DNA of 32,979 bases from Gammaproteobacteria bacterium (GCA_022826305.1 JAJDVC010000226.1:1-32979); one strand, 5' to 3'; counted from the first letter of the stretch, positions 1-9,552 are shown. Notes: generated by a model from the sequence alone, not told the origin. Program-made: numbers and translations.

Positions 1-1
1 C

Positions 2-406
2 ATGGACCGGCATCTCGCCAACACCAGGACGCTGGTCGATTACCTGAAACAGCATGACCGGGTTTCCTGGGTCAGGTATGCCGGGGACCCCGACAGCCCC
101 TATTGCGAGCTGGCCGGGAAATATCTGCCCAAGGGTGCGGGGTCTGTATTCACCTTCGGAATACGGGGCGGACAGGAAGCCGGTGCAAGGTTCATCGAGA
201 ACGTCCGGTTTCTGAGCCATCTGGCGAACATAGGCGATGCCAAGACGCTCGTCATCCACCCCGCCTCGACCACGCATCGCCAGCTGAATGAAACGGAACA
301 GGCTGCCGCAGGCATCGTCCCGGACATGATACGCATCTCCGTGGGCATGGAATCCATCAACGACATCATCTGGGATATCGATCAGGCACTGGCCAGGTCG
401 GAATAG
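2..406 (+). CDS. O-acetylhomoserine sulfhydrylase-type PLP enzyme, C-terminal part
   Basis: This is the last 134 residues of a Cys/Met-metabolism PLP enzyme; the gene runs off the left edge of the window and the first in-window Met is probably internal. The segment has the hallmarks of the C-terminal domain of O-acetylhomoserine (thiol)-lyases: GSVFTFGIRGG, then NVRFLSHLANIGDAKTLVIHPASTTH, and the end motif RISVGMESINDIIWDIDQAL. Enzymes of this type make homocysteine or methionine precursors by gamma-replacement in the cytoplasm. The PLP lysine lies in the missing part. Cystathionine gamma-synthase relatives are possible, but the IGDAKTL/HPASTTH pattern favours the O-acetylhomoserine group. 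It converges with the thioesterase gene downstream. Confidence 0.85.
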   Translation: MDRHLANTRTLVDYLKQHDRVSWVRYAGDPDSPYCELAGKYLPKGAGSVFTFGIRGGQEAGARFIENVRFLSHLANIGDAKTLVIHPASTTHRQLNETEQAAAGIVPDMIRISVGMESINDIIWDIDQALARSE

Positions 407-432
407 ATCCTGTGCGAACTCCTGCGGCTGCG

Positions 433-834
433 TCACGGTTCCGAGACGATCATTTCCACAGGAACCGGATGGCGCTGATCGTCGATGCAGACATAGGTGA
501 ATATCGCTTCGGTCACCTTGAGGAATTCCTGGTTCGGCAGCTTGCGACGCACCCAGGTCTCGATCAGGATGGAAATCGATGTCCGGCCGACCCGGTCGAT
601 GCTGCAGTAGCAGCTTACCTGATCACCCACCAGTACCGGCAGATGAAAGGTCATGGATTCCACGCCGACCGTGACCAGCCTGCCCCTGACCTTGTAGCTT
701 GCGTAAATGGCGCCTGCAAGATCCATCTGCGACATGATCCACCCGCCGAAGATATCGCCGCTCGGGTTGGCATCCGCCGGCATCGCGATGGTCCGAAGGG
801 AAGGCCGTTTCTGTTCCGCGTCCTCACAGATCAT
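433..834 (-). CDS. yciA: YciA-family acyl-CoA thioesterase
   Basis: A 133-residue single hotdog-fold acyl-CoA thioesterase, which hydrolyses acyl-CoA to free acid and CoA in the cytoplasm. The family signature is visible near residues 22-38 (ANPSGDIFGGWIMSQMD), with the conserved Asn and Asp of the active-site region, followed by VESMTFHLPVLVGD and a C-terminal EAIFTYVCID strand. The length matches YciA (about 130 residues). It starts 11 bases after the deoxynucleoside kinase stop on the same strand and may be co-transcribed with it. No strong Shine-Dalgarno sequence is visible before the ATG at 834. YciA, YciB and YciI genes are neighbours in enterobacteria, and all three types occur within 2 kb here. 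Confidence 0.88.
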   Translation of the reverse strand: MICEDAEQKRPSLRTIAMPADANPSGDIFGGWIMSQMDLAGAIYASYKVRGRLVTVGVESMTFHLPVLVGDQVSCYCSIDRVGRTSISILIETWVRRKLPNQEFLKVTEAIFTYVCIDDQRHPVPVEMIVSEP

Positions 835-845
835 GTCATGGATGC

Positions 846-1487
846 CTAGACGACCGGGTTGAAATAGTGGCGCCCGGATGAAATGCCCAGTATCTCGTCC
901 ATCAGTCGTTCCATGTACTCATCGGAGTCCTGCAGTCCCGAATTCTCGGCATTGACCACCAGTAGCGGTGACTGGCTGTACCCGAGGAAGAACCGGGTGT
1001 AGGACTCCGATAACTGCTCGAGATACTCCCGCTTCATGTTCCGCTCGTACAGTATGCCGCGACGACGTATACGGCTGACCAGCACGTCCAGCGGCGCCTG
1101 GAGATAGATCACGAGGTCGGGGACCGGGGTTTCCGTCTTGATGAGCTGGAAGACCTGCTCGTACAGCCGGTACTCTTCATGAGTCAGGCTCAGGCGCGCA
1201 TAAATCGGATCTCTCTCGAACATGAAGTTGGAGACCCGGACCGAGGGAATGAACAGGTCGCTCTGGTGCAGTTCCCGCAGACGCTTGATGCGCTGGAAGA
1301 GAAAGTAAAGCTGTGTCTGGAGGGCGTGCTGTTCGGGGCGCCTGTAGAATTTCTCGAGAAAGGGGTTCTCTTCCGATTGTTCAAGCATCAGCGCACCACC
1401 CAGGGACTTGCAGATACGACGTGCAAGCCTGGTCTTCCCCACCCCGACTGGCCCCTCGACAGCGACGAACTTGATGGTATTGCTAAT
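846..1487 (-). CDS. Deoxynucleoside kinase family protein, probable ATT start
   Basis: A P-loop deoxynucleoside kinase (dGK/dAK/dCK type) that phosphorylates deoxynucleosides for salvage. Starting at the GTG at 1442 would cut the P-loop in half, leaving GKT at residues 2-4. Reading upstream in frame gives ISNTIKFVAVEGPVGVGKT, a complete beta-strand plus Walker A (GPVGVGKT). There is no ATG, GTG or TTG between this segment and the upstream in-frame stop. The best start is ATT at 1485-1487, preceded by GGGGGA five bases upstream, giving 213 aa, a normal length for the family. Other family features are FMFERDPIY, PDLVIYLQAPLDVLVSRIRRRG (the lid region with arginines) and a C-terminal LVVNAENS. 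Transcription is toward yciA. The family call is firm; the ATT start is inferred. Confidence 0.82.
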   Translation of the reverse strand: MSNTIKFVAVEGPVGVGKTRLARRICKSLGGALMLEQSEENPFLEKFYRRPEQHALQTQLYFLFQRIKRLRELHQSDLFIPSVRVSNFMFERDPIYARLSLTHEEYRLYEQVFQLIKTETPVPDLVIYLQAPLDVLVSRIRRRGILYERNMKREYLEQLSESYTRFFLGYSQSPLLVVNAENSGLQDSDEYMERLMDEILGISSGRHYFNPVV

Positions 1488-1591
1488 CGTTTTCCCCCGG
1501 CACCGAAGACGCGTTTGCCTGACTGCATGTCAATTCGTATACTCCGGTGATTCTACAGCAGGCACCGGCCAGCCAGTAACTGGCGAGACAG

Positions 1592-2155
1592 ATGAAACTA
1601 CTTTTTGATCTTTTTCCCCTGATCGTCTTTTTCGGCATCTTCAAATTCTACGATATTTTCCTTGCCACTGCGGCAGCCATCGTCGCAACGTTCATCCAGG
1701 TCGGTTATTTCTGGACCAGGCATCGTCGTTTCGAGACGATCCACATTCTCACGCTGGTTGTCATCACCGTTTTCGGCGGGCTGACCATCCTGCTGAAAGA
1801 CGATATCTTCATCAAGTGGAAGCCGACGATCATCAACTGGCTGTTTTCGGGGATCATCGTCACGATGCTGCTGTTCGCGCGCAAGTCGGCGCTGGAGTAC
1901 ATCATGGGCGGTCAGATATCGTTGCCACCACCCGTCTGGAAGAACCTGAACTGGGCATGGGCCGCCTTCTTCGCTGTGCTGGGCGCCCTGAACCTTTACG
2001 TGGCCTTCTACTACAACCTGGAAGCCGCCCCCCAGGCACGCACCGAAGCCTGGGTCAATTTCAAGGTATTCTGGATGCTGGGCCTGACCTTCGCTTTCGC
2101 CGTCCTGCAAATGCTCTATCTTTCCCGTCACATCGAACTCGAGGAAAAACAATGA
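1592..2155 (+). CDS. yciB: YciB/IspA-family inner membrane septation protein
   Basis: A 187-residue polytopic inner membrane protein of the YciB (intracellular septation protein A) family. The N-terminus [19 protein letters not shown] is typical of the family. About five hydrophobic segments follow (residues about 5-20, 22-40, 48-66, 78-95, 118-140 and 150-170, some of them short). The middle carries the conserved [21 protein letters not shown] stretch. In E. coli YciB contributes to envelope synthesis and cell division with the elongasome and divisome. Its stop codon overlaps the next gene by 4 bases (ATGA), implying translational coupling. Its start is a little over 100 bases from the divergent kinase gene, so a shared promoter region is likely. 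Confidence 0.9.
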   Translation: MKLLFDLFPLIVFFGIFKFYDIFLATAAAIVATFIQVGYFWTRHRRFETIHILTLVVITVFGGLTILLKDDIFIKWKPTIINWLFSGIIVTMLLFARKSALEYIMGGQISLPPPVWKNLNWAWAAFFAVLGALNLYVAFYYNLEAAPQARTEAWVNFKVFWMLGLTFAFAVLQMLYLSRHIELEEKQ

Positions 2156-2454
2156 TGTACTACAGCATTTACGCAACCGACGGACCCGACACACTGGAAA
2201 GGCGCATGGCCGCCCGGCCCGCCCACGTGGAACGGCTCAGGACACTGGTGGACGAAGGCCGGCTGCTTGCGGCAGGACCCAGCCCGGCCGTGGATTCAGA
2301 GGATCCGGGGCAGGCAGGATTCGTCGGCAGCGTGATCATCGCCCGGTTCGATTCACTGGATGCGGCGAAGGAGTGGGCGAATGCCGATCCCTACATTGCC
2401 GCCGGCGTGTATGAGACGGTCGAGGTCAGGCCGTTCAGGAAGGTGCTGCCCTGA
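2152..2454 (+). CDS. yciI: YciI family protein
   Basis: A 100-residue YciI-like (YCII domain, ferredoxin-like alpha-beta) protein. The start is the ATG at 2152, inside the ATGA overlap with yciB; a second ATG follows immediately. Family features are the [10 protein letters not shown] strand, the [23 protein letters not shown] segment with the conserved His and Asp that form the putative active site, and a C-terminal [21 protein letters not shown]. The family's chemistry is poorly defined; dehalogenase, peroxide- or lyase-like activities have been proposed for relatives. Coupling to yciB mirrors a common gammaproteobacterial arrangement. Confidence 0.88.
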   Translation: MMYYSIYATDGPDTLERRMAARPAHVERLRTLVDEGRLLAAGPSPAVDSEDPGQAGFVGSVIIARFDSLDAAKEWANADPYIAAGVYETVEVRPFRKVLP

Positions 2455-3300
2455 TCCCTCCACCTGCCGTCACCCCGATCGGACATTCATCTTCATGAGA
2501 ACCCCTGAATGCGATCCTTTCCCGGACATTGCATGAGTGCCGACGAGTAGTGGATCCTGCCCGTTTCAAGGCACGATTTCCCCAGTCCGAATGAGGTGCA
2601 GAAGATTTCAAGGATATTTTTCCCGGGAAAGCGGTTTCGGCAGGTCGGCAACGGATTCCTGTACGGACAACTCCCGGACAGCATGCACACCGCACTGATC
2701 CGCAACGGCTTCAAGCGAATCGTTCCGACATGAGCCCGGGACAGTTGCGTACCGAACAGGCGCTGCTTCTCCCGGTTCTGCTTATGTCGCTCCCGGGATT
2801 CATCCGGCAACGCCTGCGATGTGCTGGTAATCCGTGTACTACAGGCAATGCCCGTACGATGCTTCACATGCTGAAACAGTTGAAAATCAGGGGAGGGGGG
2901 TCAGGCACAACCTGATCAGGGCCATAGTGCTGTCCAGCGTCAATACGGATCATGAGGAACGGATGCGGTCCCTGGTCCGGCCGGTGCCGCTTGCGGATGC
3001 CAGGCAGTCCGATCAGCCATCCTCCCACTCGGGCTTCCGGCTTGCTGTCAACTCGCCGGAGACGCTCCGTCGTCTGCCCGATGATGGGGAGCCGACGACG
3101 CGCGAAGCGTTCGAAAAGCATCCGACATGAACTGGATCACGCCCCGAACATGGTAGCCTTCGAAACAGTGTCCGGAACGGCGCCGCCTACCTCGCCCCAT
3201 TGCAGATTCCTGTCTCAAGGTCCGGAAATCCCTGCAGCGCAAGCCACTCAAGCCGGATCAACCTGTAAGAACTGATTGCGTTGGGAGTAGAATTGTTGGC
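2455..3300. other. 846-bp stretch without a recognisable gene
   Basis: Short open frames occur on both strands, but none has a family signature, a good ribosome-binding site or convincing composition, and none spans the region. No tRNA, rRNA, insertion-sequence ends or array of repeats could be seen. A small imperfect hairpin (TCAGG-5 nt-CCTGA) lies near 2909-2923. The stretch may be the remains of one or more decayed genes, or an untranslated or structured RNA region upstream of the ATPase gene. Confidence 0.5.
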
Positions 3301-4601
3301 ATGAGTGACAGACCCTTTCCGAAACCGCCGGCGGCGGAGCCGTTGCCGCTGGAAACCTGGCTGGACCAGACGGACCGCGCCGAAGTCGGCCGCGAGCCGT
3401 TCTTCCGCGGGCGGGATGCGGAGTTCGATGTCTTTCGCCGGGCGGCGGGCAGCCTCGACGCAGGCATGGTCGGCGGCGGCACGATGGTGTTCCAGGGCGC
3501 GCCGGGCGCCGGGAAGTCGGCCCTGATGGCGGAGTGCATGGAGGCGGTGCGGCGTCATTCGACCCCCGAGGCGCCCTGGGTGGCGGTGGCCATCAGGCCC
3601 GAGACCCTGAGATCCGCCGTCGATGTCATGATGCGCCTGATCGAGGCGACCAATGCGGAAAGCGAACGGCTTTCGCAGATGGCGCCCGGGACAGTCGCCG
3701 GGAAGTTCGAGAAGCTTCTGGAGACCGGCCGGCAGCTCTACGGGGAGTTGTCGGCACGGGGTATCGGCGTGGCGGGTGTTTCCGTGGGGGGCAGACCGGA
3801 AGCCGGAGGTAGCGAGGGTGCGGACATTCCTGCGGAGCGGGTATTCCGGGACGCGGCCCCGCTGCTGGGAGATTTCCATCTGGTGGTACTGGTGGACGAA
3901 GCGCAGAACACACCGGTGTCCGAGACAACCCGGGGGGTGATGGACTGTCTGCACAATCCACCGGCAGGAATTCCCCTGGTGGCGGCGTTCTTCGGTCTGA
4001 GCGACACCCAGGGGTGCTGCGCGAGTGCGGCCTGTCGCGGTTCGCCGACGAACGGGTCGTGCCCATCGAGCGGTTGCCGGCCGGGGATGCGGTCAGCGCC
4101 ATCCGGAGCGTCTTCGACGCCTACGGCTTCACGGGCGCGCCGGAAGATCGGGAAGCTTGGGTGAGCGAACTGGCCAAGCTGTCCCAGGGGTGGCCGCAGC
4201 ACATCAACCGGGTGGCCGTGGCGGCGGCCCGGTTGATCCGTGACAACGGCGGACGCATTGATGGGTCCCTGCTGGAGCGGGCCCTGGAAAGCGGCCGGGA
4301 ACGGAAGGACGCCTACTATGCCGGGCGGCTTGCGGCCGGTTCCAGCCGGGCATGGGTCTATCGGGAACTGGCCCTGGCCGCCCAGGAGAGGGGCGGTGAA
4401 TTGTCCCATGACAGGATCGAGTTGCTCACCGAGGGGGTACGCGGGAAAACGGGAAAGTCCATGGACGAGTTCCTGACCAATGCCCTGCATGCCGGATTGC
4501 TGGCCCCGTCCCGGGAGATACCGGACCATTACAAGATTCCGATTCCTTCCTTCGGGGACTGGCTCCGGGCCTTGCCCCTGGAATCGAGAGACGGAACGTG
4601 A
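3301..4601 (+). pseudogene. AAA-type ATPase gene with one frameshift
   Basis: An orphan P-loop ATPase read in two frames. The first frame (from the ATG at 3301) carries FFRGRDAEFDVF, a Walker A motif GAPGAGKS (residues 66-73), a Walker B VVLVDEAQ (about 195-202) and PLVAAFFGLSDTQ. The conserved sequence then continues only in the -1 frame from about 4011, with VLRECGLSRFADERVVPIERL and a helical C-terminal domain ending at 4601. One missing G in the GGGG run at 4011-4014 would restore a single protein of about 433 aa. The fold resembles the AAA_16/Orc-Cdc6/TniB-like ATPases; the partner is unknown. It stands alone between two gene-poor stretches. The frameshift may be a true mutation, an assembly error in a homopolymer or, less likely, programmed slippage. 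GGGAG about 11 bases upstream could serve as ribosome-binding site. Confidence 0.72.
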
Positions 4602-5606
4602 GCAGCATTCACTTGTCGGAAAATCGCTTGACTCAGCGGATTCGAGGTCGCCAGGAAGAAATGAGACACATCAAGCCGCATCTGGCAGAGCGAGGGGTTG
4701 TACCCGGCCCGGCTGCCCGCCATGCCGCATCCACCATAACCGAACAGAACCACCGCTATCTGCGATTCGTGGCATGGAGCACGGTATTCCGCCGCAGACC
4801 ACTCCATCAACTCCCGAGCCTGCTCCAGCAGCTGACGATCCCGCATCAGTCCATGATGTGACGGACGACCGGGTGCATGGCAATCAGGCGGGCTGGACAC
4901 GGTATTGCTGCAACGACTGTTTTCCTGCCGCTGTTCTGCCAGTCATCGCCGTCGCTCGCCCAGATGAGCACATGGAGGCCGGGCAATACGGATGCGGCGA
5001 AGCATGCCGGTGCGATCAGGTGTCTGCCGGTCAGTCGTTTGCGTCGGCAGTGGCTGTCCGTGCGGATCATCTTCCGGGGGAACAGCGGCTTCCGCCGCTG
5101 GCGCATCATGGACTGGTGCAAGCGTCATGACCTGAAACACCTCACGGACATTACCCGTAATCCACCGATTACCTGCGTATCGCAGGCTCCGCAATACCGT
5201 TCCTTCATGCCGATGATACCCAATCCTTCACGGCGCCCATGCAATGTTCGGATTAACAATCCCGCCTCTGCGAAAGGTCACTGGAACATCACGGATGTTT
5301 TTCACCAGACAAGGACTATGAGTCATGTCACAGTCCGACACCAGGATATTATAATAGGAAGGGGAACAGAGACCTTCATGACTGTCATTCCAGCCGGAGA
5401 GCGATGAGGTACGGCCTGTTGACCGGGCCTTGACAATCCCCTGTTCGGAAGATGGCCAGATTGCCTTGCATCACCCTGTTGCGCCTTTCCTGTCTCATCG
5501 TTCTGATCTGACTGGAACGGGTATCCGGTACTGGTCGACTTCAGGAAATCACGATTACTGGCAGGAATATTCCGGGATGCCGCGGCGACATTTGAAAAAA
5601 AGACCG
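4602..5606. other. 1.0-kb stretch without a recognisable gene
   Basis: Overlapping short open frames exist on both strands, but none shows a known motif or a consistent coding pattern. A TATAAT hexamer at 5350-5355, with a weak GTCACA 17 bases upstream, could be a promoter for the oxidoreductase gene or for nothing. It is followed by a purine-rich AGGAAGGGG and an 8-codon ORF ending near 5406. No transposon ends, tRNAs or CRISPR-like repeats are visible. This may be decayed coding DNA. Confidence 0.5.
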
Positions 5607-6713
5607 ATGGCTGTGAAAGACATGACACGCATAGCAGTTGCAGGATACGGGCTGGTCGGGAAGCGCCACGTGGACGTTCTGCACAGATTTTCCGACCTGT
5701 CGGTTGCCGCCGTGGTCGAACCGAACGAACAAAGGAGAACAGCGGCGGCGCAACTCGGGATACCGGTGTTTCCGACGCTGTCGCAAATGCTTGATCAGAC
5801 CGCGCCGGATGGCGTGGTTCTCGCGACGCCAACACCGCTTCATGTGGAACAGGGTCTCACCTGTGTCGCCCGGGGCTGCCCGATCCTCATTGAAAAACCC
5901 ATTGGGGTGAGAGCCATCGATGCATATGGCCTGATCGAGTCGGCAGACAGGTCCGGCGTTCCATTGCTTGTCGGCCATCATCGGCGATACAACGGAATCG
6001 TCCAGTCGGCAAAACAGGCGCTGGACGGCGGGGAAATCGGCGAGATACGTTCCATCCAGGCTACCTGCTGGCTGTACAAGCCCGACCATTACTTCGAGAC
6101 CGCTCCATGGCGCAAGCGCAAGGGCGCCGGGCCGATCTCGGTCAACCTCGTGCATGACATCGACCTGCTTCGCTATTTCTGCGGCGAGGTCAGCACCGTA
6201 CAGGCGGTTGTAGCCCCGACATTCCGTGGCTTTGAAAACGAGAACCTGGCCGCCGCGATCCTCACCTTCGGATCGGGAGCAGTCGCGACGATTTCGGTGT
6301 CGGACAGCATTGCCGCGCCCTGGAGCTGGGAGCTGACCGCACGGGAAAACCCGGCATATCCGGTGACGGACGAAAGCTGCTACCTGATTGGCGGTTCGGC
6401 CGGCAGCCTTTCCCTGCCTGACCTGCGCCTCTGGCGTCATGCCGCCGAACCGGACTGGTGGACGCCGATCAGCGCCGATTCCCTGGAATACAGGGATGAA
6501 GATCCCTTGTGCATGCAGATGGCCCATTTTTCGAGGGTCATCAAACGCCTGGAGCCTCCACTGGTATCGGGTGTGGAAGGCATCCGGTCCCTGGAGGTTG
6601 TCGAGGCTGTTGCTGCATCCGCGAATACCGGCGGAACCATAACGCTGGATGATCCGCAAGGGACCGGTGTCGCCCGGATGCCCGACGCCTTGCGCTCCCG
6701 GGGGCAACCTTGA
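5607..6713 (+). CDS. Gfo/Idh/MocA family NAD(P)-dependent oxidoreductase
   Basis: A 368-residue Gfo/Idh/MocA oxidoreductase, an NAD(P)-dependent enzyme family acting mostly on sugars, inositols and related polyols. The N-terminal Rossmann motif is GYGLVG (residues 13-18), followed by EKP (96-98), VGHHRRYN (about 122-129) and the C-domain motif NLVHDIDLLRY, whose H183 is the likely catalytic His. The ATG at 5607 gives MAVKDMTRIAVAGYG. An ATG at 5622 would remove five residues, and one at 5577 would add ten without family support. The next gene begins on a TTG that overlaps its stop codon, so this was the first gene of a Gfo/Idh/MocA operon whose later members are broken. The substrate cannot be deduced. 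Confidence 0.88.
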   Translation: MAVKDMTRIAVAGYGLVGKRHVDVLHRFSDLSVAAVVEPNEQRRTAAAQLGIPVFPTLSQMLDQTAPDGVVLATPTPLHVEQGLTCVARGCPILIEKPIGVRAIDAYGLIESADRSGVPLLVGHHRRYNGIVQSAKQALDGGEIGEIRSIQATCWLYKPDHYFETAPWRKRKGAGPISVNLVHDIDLLRYFCGEVSTVQAVVAPTFRGFENENLAAAILTFGSGAVATISVSDSIAAPWSWELTARENPAYPVTDESCYLIGGSAGSLSLPDLRLWRHAAEPDWWTPISADSLEYRDEDPLCMQMAHFSRVIKRLEPPLVSGVEGIRSLEVVEAVAASANTGGTITLDDPQGTGVARMPDALRSRGQP

Positions 6714-7345
6714 ACGGCACTGCCTGCCCTCTTCGCGTCGGCCTGATCGGAACAGGGCGAATCAGCGATATCTGTCTCCGGACCTGTGCGAAACATGATG
6801 CGATCAATATCGTGACCTGCGGCAGCCTTGATCTGCACGAGAGCCGTGCAAAGGCCGGACAGCATGGCATCAGGAGGGTCCGTACCCCTGAAGAGATCAT
6901 CCCGGATGCCGAAATTGATGCGATCCTGAATCTGACGGTTCCGGCGGCCCATGCAGACGTGAGCCTGTCGGCCCTGGAATCCGGCAGGCATGTCTATTCG
7001 GAGAAACCGCCTGCTTCGTCCCTGATCGACGGCAAGCGGGTGCTGACCCTGGCCGACGCCAGGGGGCTTGTAACAGGCAGTGCGCCCGACACCTCCCCTG
7101 GAGGGCGTCGGCAAACGGTGTGCAGGTTGCTCGACGACGGGATGATCGGCCGCCCCAGCGCCGTGGCGGCATACGTTGGAAGCCATGGCACGGAACGTCA
7201 CAACCCCAATCCCGGTTTCCATTATCAGCCAGGTGATGGACCCATGCTTGATCCTGGCCCATACTACCTGACAGCCACGGTCTTTCTGCTCGGACCCGTC
7301 GCACGCGTTGCCGACCTGTCGAACCGGGCCCTTGACTGGCGAATG
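6710..7345 (+). pseudogene. Gfo/Idh/MocA oxidoreductase, 3'-truncated
   Basis: The N-terminal ~210 residues of a second Gfo/Idh/MocA enzyme, starting at TTG 6710 that overlaps the preceding stop (TTGA). It has a Rossmann motif GLIGTGRIS, SEKPPASS in the EKP position, and the C-domain segment MLDPGPYYLTATVFLLGPVARVADLSNRAL. At about 7345 family similarity stops abruptly. The same frame runs on into arginine-rich nonsense to 7534, while a different frame picks up the N-terminal domain of another Gfo/Idh/MocA gene. The C-terminal ~150 residues of this enzyme are absent, so it should be inactive. Confidence 0.8.
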
Positions 7346-7358
7346 ACTGAAACCGGTT

Positions 7359-8359
7359 TGCGCCAAGGCCGCATCCGCGGACTGGTCCCTGTCGGAAGAA
7401 CGCTGTTACGCCTCGTTCGAGGAAATGGCAAGGGTAGAGGCCATGCGCAGGTACGGGGTAGAGGCCGTAATGATCTATACCCCCAACCACCTGCACTTCC
7501 CGTGTGCGGTGGCTTTTCTCGAGGCAGGCATTGACGTTCTCTGCGACAAGCCACTGACCAGCGGGCTGGAGGAAGCCGAAACACTGGTCGCCATGACCGA
7601 GGAAACGGGGAGTGTGTTTGGCGTCTCCCATGTCATGTCATGTTTTCCGATGATCAGGCAGGCGCGGGAAATCGTGGCGGGCGGACAAACCGGATCCATG
7701 TGGAATTCATGCAGGACTGGATAACTCCTGCAGACGCGGGAAACGCTCCGCATGTCAAATGACGGCTGGACCCCGCAAAATCGGGAAAAAACCAGTTGCG
7801 TCGGGGATATCAGCACCCATGCGACCCACCTGGCGCGGTTCGTGAGCGGGCTGCACATGACTCATCTGCGAGCCCGGTTCCATGTCTGCGGCACCCCGAA
7901 ACCACCGGAGGACACGGCTTTCATGATGACCCGCTATCACGGACATGTCCCCGGCATGCTCATGGACACGCGTCTTGCACCCGGGAACCGTGGCGGACTG
8001 CGGCTGCGGTCATATGGCTCGGAAGACGGCGTGGAGTGGGATATGGAAAATTCCGAAGAACTGAAATTCAACCGGTTCGGGGAACCTGATCGGATTCTCA
8101 GTCGCGGTCATGACCACGGAATCGGTTCCAGGACCGAACGGTACATTCGTGCTGCCCGTGGCTTCCCGGAAGGCATTATTGACGCCTGGGGAAACCTGTA
8201 CACTGAATCTGCAATGGCTGCTGCCGGGAGGATGGACCGTAAAATGTACCCCGGGGCTGGATCGAATTGCCGCGCGTTCAGGAAGGAGCTGATGGTGTAC
8301 GCTTCATTGAGGCGTCTGTCAAATCGAGCAATGCCGACGGTTCCCGGGTCGGGACATGA
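7359..8359 (+). pseudogene. Gfo/Idh/MocA oxidoreductase, 5'-truncated with several frameshifts
   Basis: Remains of a third Gfo/Idh/MocA gene. Similarity begins near 7359 with ADWSLSEERCYASFEEM and YTPNHLHFPCAVAFLEAG, then CDKPLTS (the EKP equivalent), all in one frame; the Rossmann glycine motif is missing. The frame breaks near 7700, where VEFMQDWIT appears in another frame. It breaks again around 7757-7795, where WTPQNREKTS replaces an expected WRLDPAKSGK and the shift maps to an A6 run. A long stretch follows (GDISTHATHLARFVSGLH to IIDAWGNLYTESA). A last shift near 8280 leads to GADGVRFIEASVKSS and a TGA at 8357-8359. With at least three frame changes plus the lost start, it is clearly nonfunctional. 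Confidence 0.82.
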
Positions 8360-8398
8360 TTTCCGGAAACCGGACAGGCGGCCGGGAATCCGGCCGGA

Positions 8399-9118
8399 TC
8401 AGGGCAGGTTGTCCCACACGGCCTTGCCACCGACTTTCTCGCGCAGCAGTTCCAGCCATTTCCCGTGCAGGTCGCGTTCCTCCTGACTCACCTTGACGGC
8501 CGGCAAACGCGTCAGGTCCATGGTGTCCCCGGTTCTTTCCAGCTCGACCTCGCTGTCACCGGGCAGGAAGGAGTTCGGTTCAGCCAGCAGGCTCGTCTGC
8601 CCGCCAGTCATCTTCAGATAAACCTCGGCAAGCAGCCTTGCATCAAGCAGGGCCCCATGCAGGATCCGCGATGAACCGTCCACCTCGTAGCGCTTGCACA
8701 GGGCATCCAGACTGTTCTTGCGACCAGGATGCATCTTGCGAGCAACATCGAGCGTATCGAATACCGTGCAATGCTCCCCGATCACATCCCCGGCGAATCC
8801 ATCGACATCGCCGAATTCATGATTCAGGAATCCCACGTCGAACGGCGCATTATGAACGATCAGTTCCGCTCCATCGATGAATCTCAGCAATTCATTCGCG
8901 ATATCCGCAAAAAGCGGCTTGCCCTTGAGCATTTCCTGGTTGATGCCATGCACCTCCAGTGCCACCGAATCGATATCCCTTTTCGGATCGATGAAATGAT
9001 GCAGTTCATTCTCGGTAATCTGCCGGTCAACCATCTCCACGCAACCGATTTCAATGATCTTGTGTCCTTCGCTGACCTCAAGGCCCGTGGTTTCCGTGTC
9101 CAGTACGATCTGTCTCAT
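8399..9118 (-). CDS. dnaQ: DNA polymerase III epsilon subunit (proofreading exonuclease)
   Basis: The 239-residue 3'-5' proofreading exonuclease of the replicative polymerase. DEDDh catalytic residues are visible: D7 and E9 in LDTETTGL, D94 in HNAPFD, and H154 with D159 in HGALLDA. The following ~80 residues form the linker and C-terminal tail that binds the alpha subunit; the clamp-binding segment is not obvious. The ATG at 9118 overlaps the rnhA stop by 4 bases (ATGA), so it is translated from the rnhA message. Order rnhA-dnaQ on one strand is as in pseudomonads, unlike the divergent pair of E. coli. Confidence 0.96.
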   Translation of the reverse strand: MRQIVLDTETTGLEVSEGHKIIEIGCVEMVDRQITENELHHFIDPKRDIDSVALEVHGINQEMLKGKPLFADIANELLRFIDGAELIVHNAPFDVGFLNHEFGDVDGFAGDVIGEHCTVFDTLDVARKMHPGRKNSLDALCKRYEVDGSSRILHGALLDARLLAEVYLKMTGGQTSLLAEPNSFLPGDSEVELERTGDTMDLTRLPAVKVSQEERDLHGKWLELLREKVGGKAVWDNLP

Positions 9119-9552
9119 GATCTGATTTTCTCAACTGCCTGATTCGCCAACTGGTCGGCCCGTTCGTTGCCGGGATTTCCCGAATGACCCTTGACCCAGC
9201 GCCAGGAAACCTTGTGCCGTGACACCTCACGATCAAGTGATTCCCACAGATCCTGATTCTTCACAGGCCTGCCTGATGCGGTTTTCCAGTTATTCCGTTT
9301 CCACTTGTCGACCCACTTCTGGATTCCGTTCTTGACGTACGTGGAATCAGTGTACAGCACCACGTCGCAGTGCTTCTTGAGCGCCCTGAGCGCCTCTATG
9401 GCCGCTGTAAGCTCCATGCGGTTGTTGGTGGTCTCGTGTTCACCGCCGCACATTTCCTTTTCGTGCTCTCCATAACTGAGCAGGGCCCCCCAGCCTCCCG
9501 GGCCCGGATTGCCCTTGCACGCACCATCAGCGTAGATACTGACCCTGACCAA
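9115..9552 (-). CDS. rnhA: Ribonuclease HI
   Basis: A 145-residue RNase HI, which cleaves the RNA strand of RNA-DNA hybrids. The DEDD metal ligands are D9 ([12 protein letters not shown]), E47 (NRMELTAAI), D69 (LYTDSTYV) and D133 (NERADQLAN), with H123 in [11 protein letters not shown]. The basic handle region ([21 protein letters not shown]) typical of the E. coli type is present. It overlaps dnaQ by 4 bases and lies 40 bases after the methyltransferase gene on the same strand. Confidence 0.96.
   Translation of the reverse strand: MVRVSIYADGACKGNPGPGGWGALLSYGEHEKEMCGGEHETTNNRMELTAAIEALRALKKHCDVVLYTDSTYVKNGIQKWVDKWKRNNWKTASGRPVKNQDLWESLDREVSRHKVSWRWVKGHSGNPGNERADQLANQAVEKIRS

Noticed and set aside
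4005-4020. Programmed -1 frameshift in the ATPase gene
   Set aside because: The site lacks a typical X XXY YYZ heptamer and no downstream structure was obvious; a simple deletion explains it better.
5350-5406. TATAAT box followed by an 8-codon ORF, as a leader peptide
   Set aside because: The -35 match is weak, the peptide has no regulatory codon run, and no attenuator hairpins were found.
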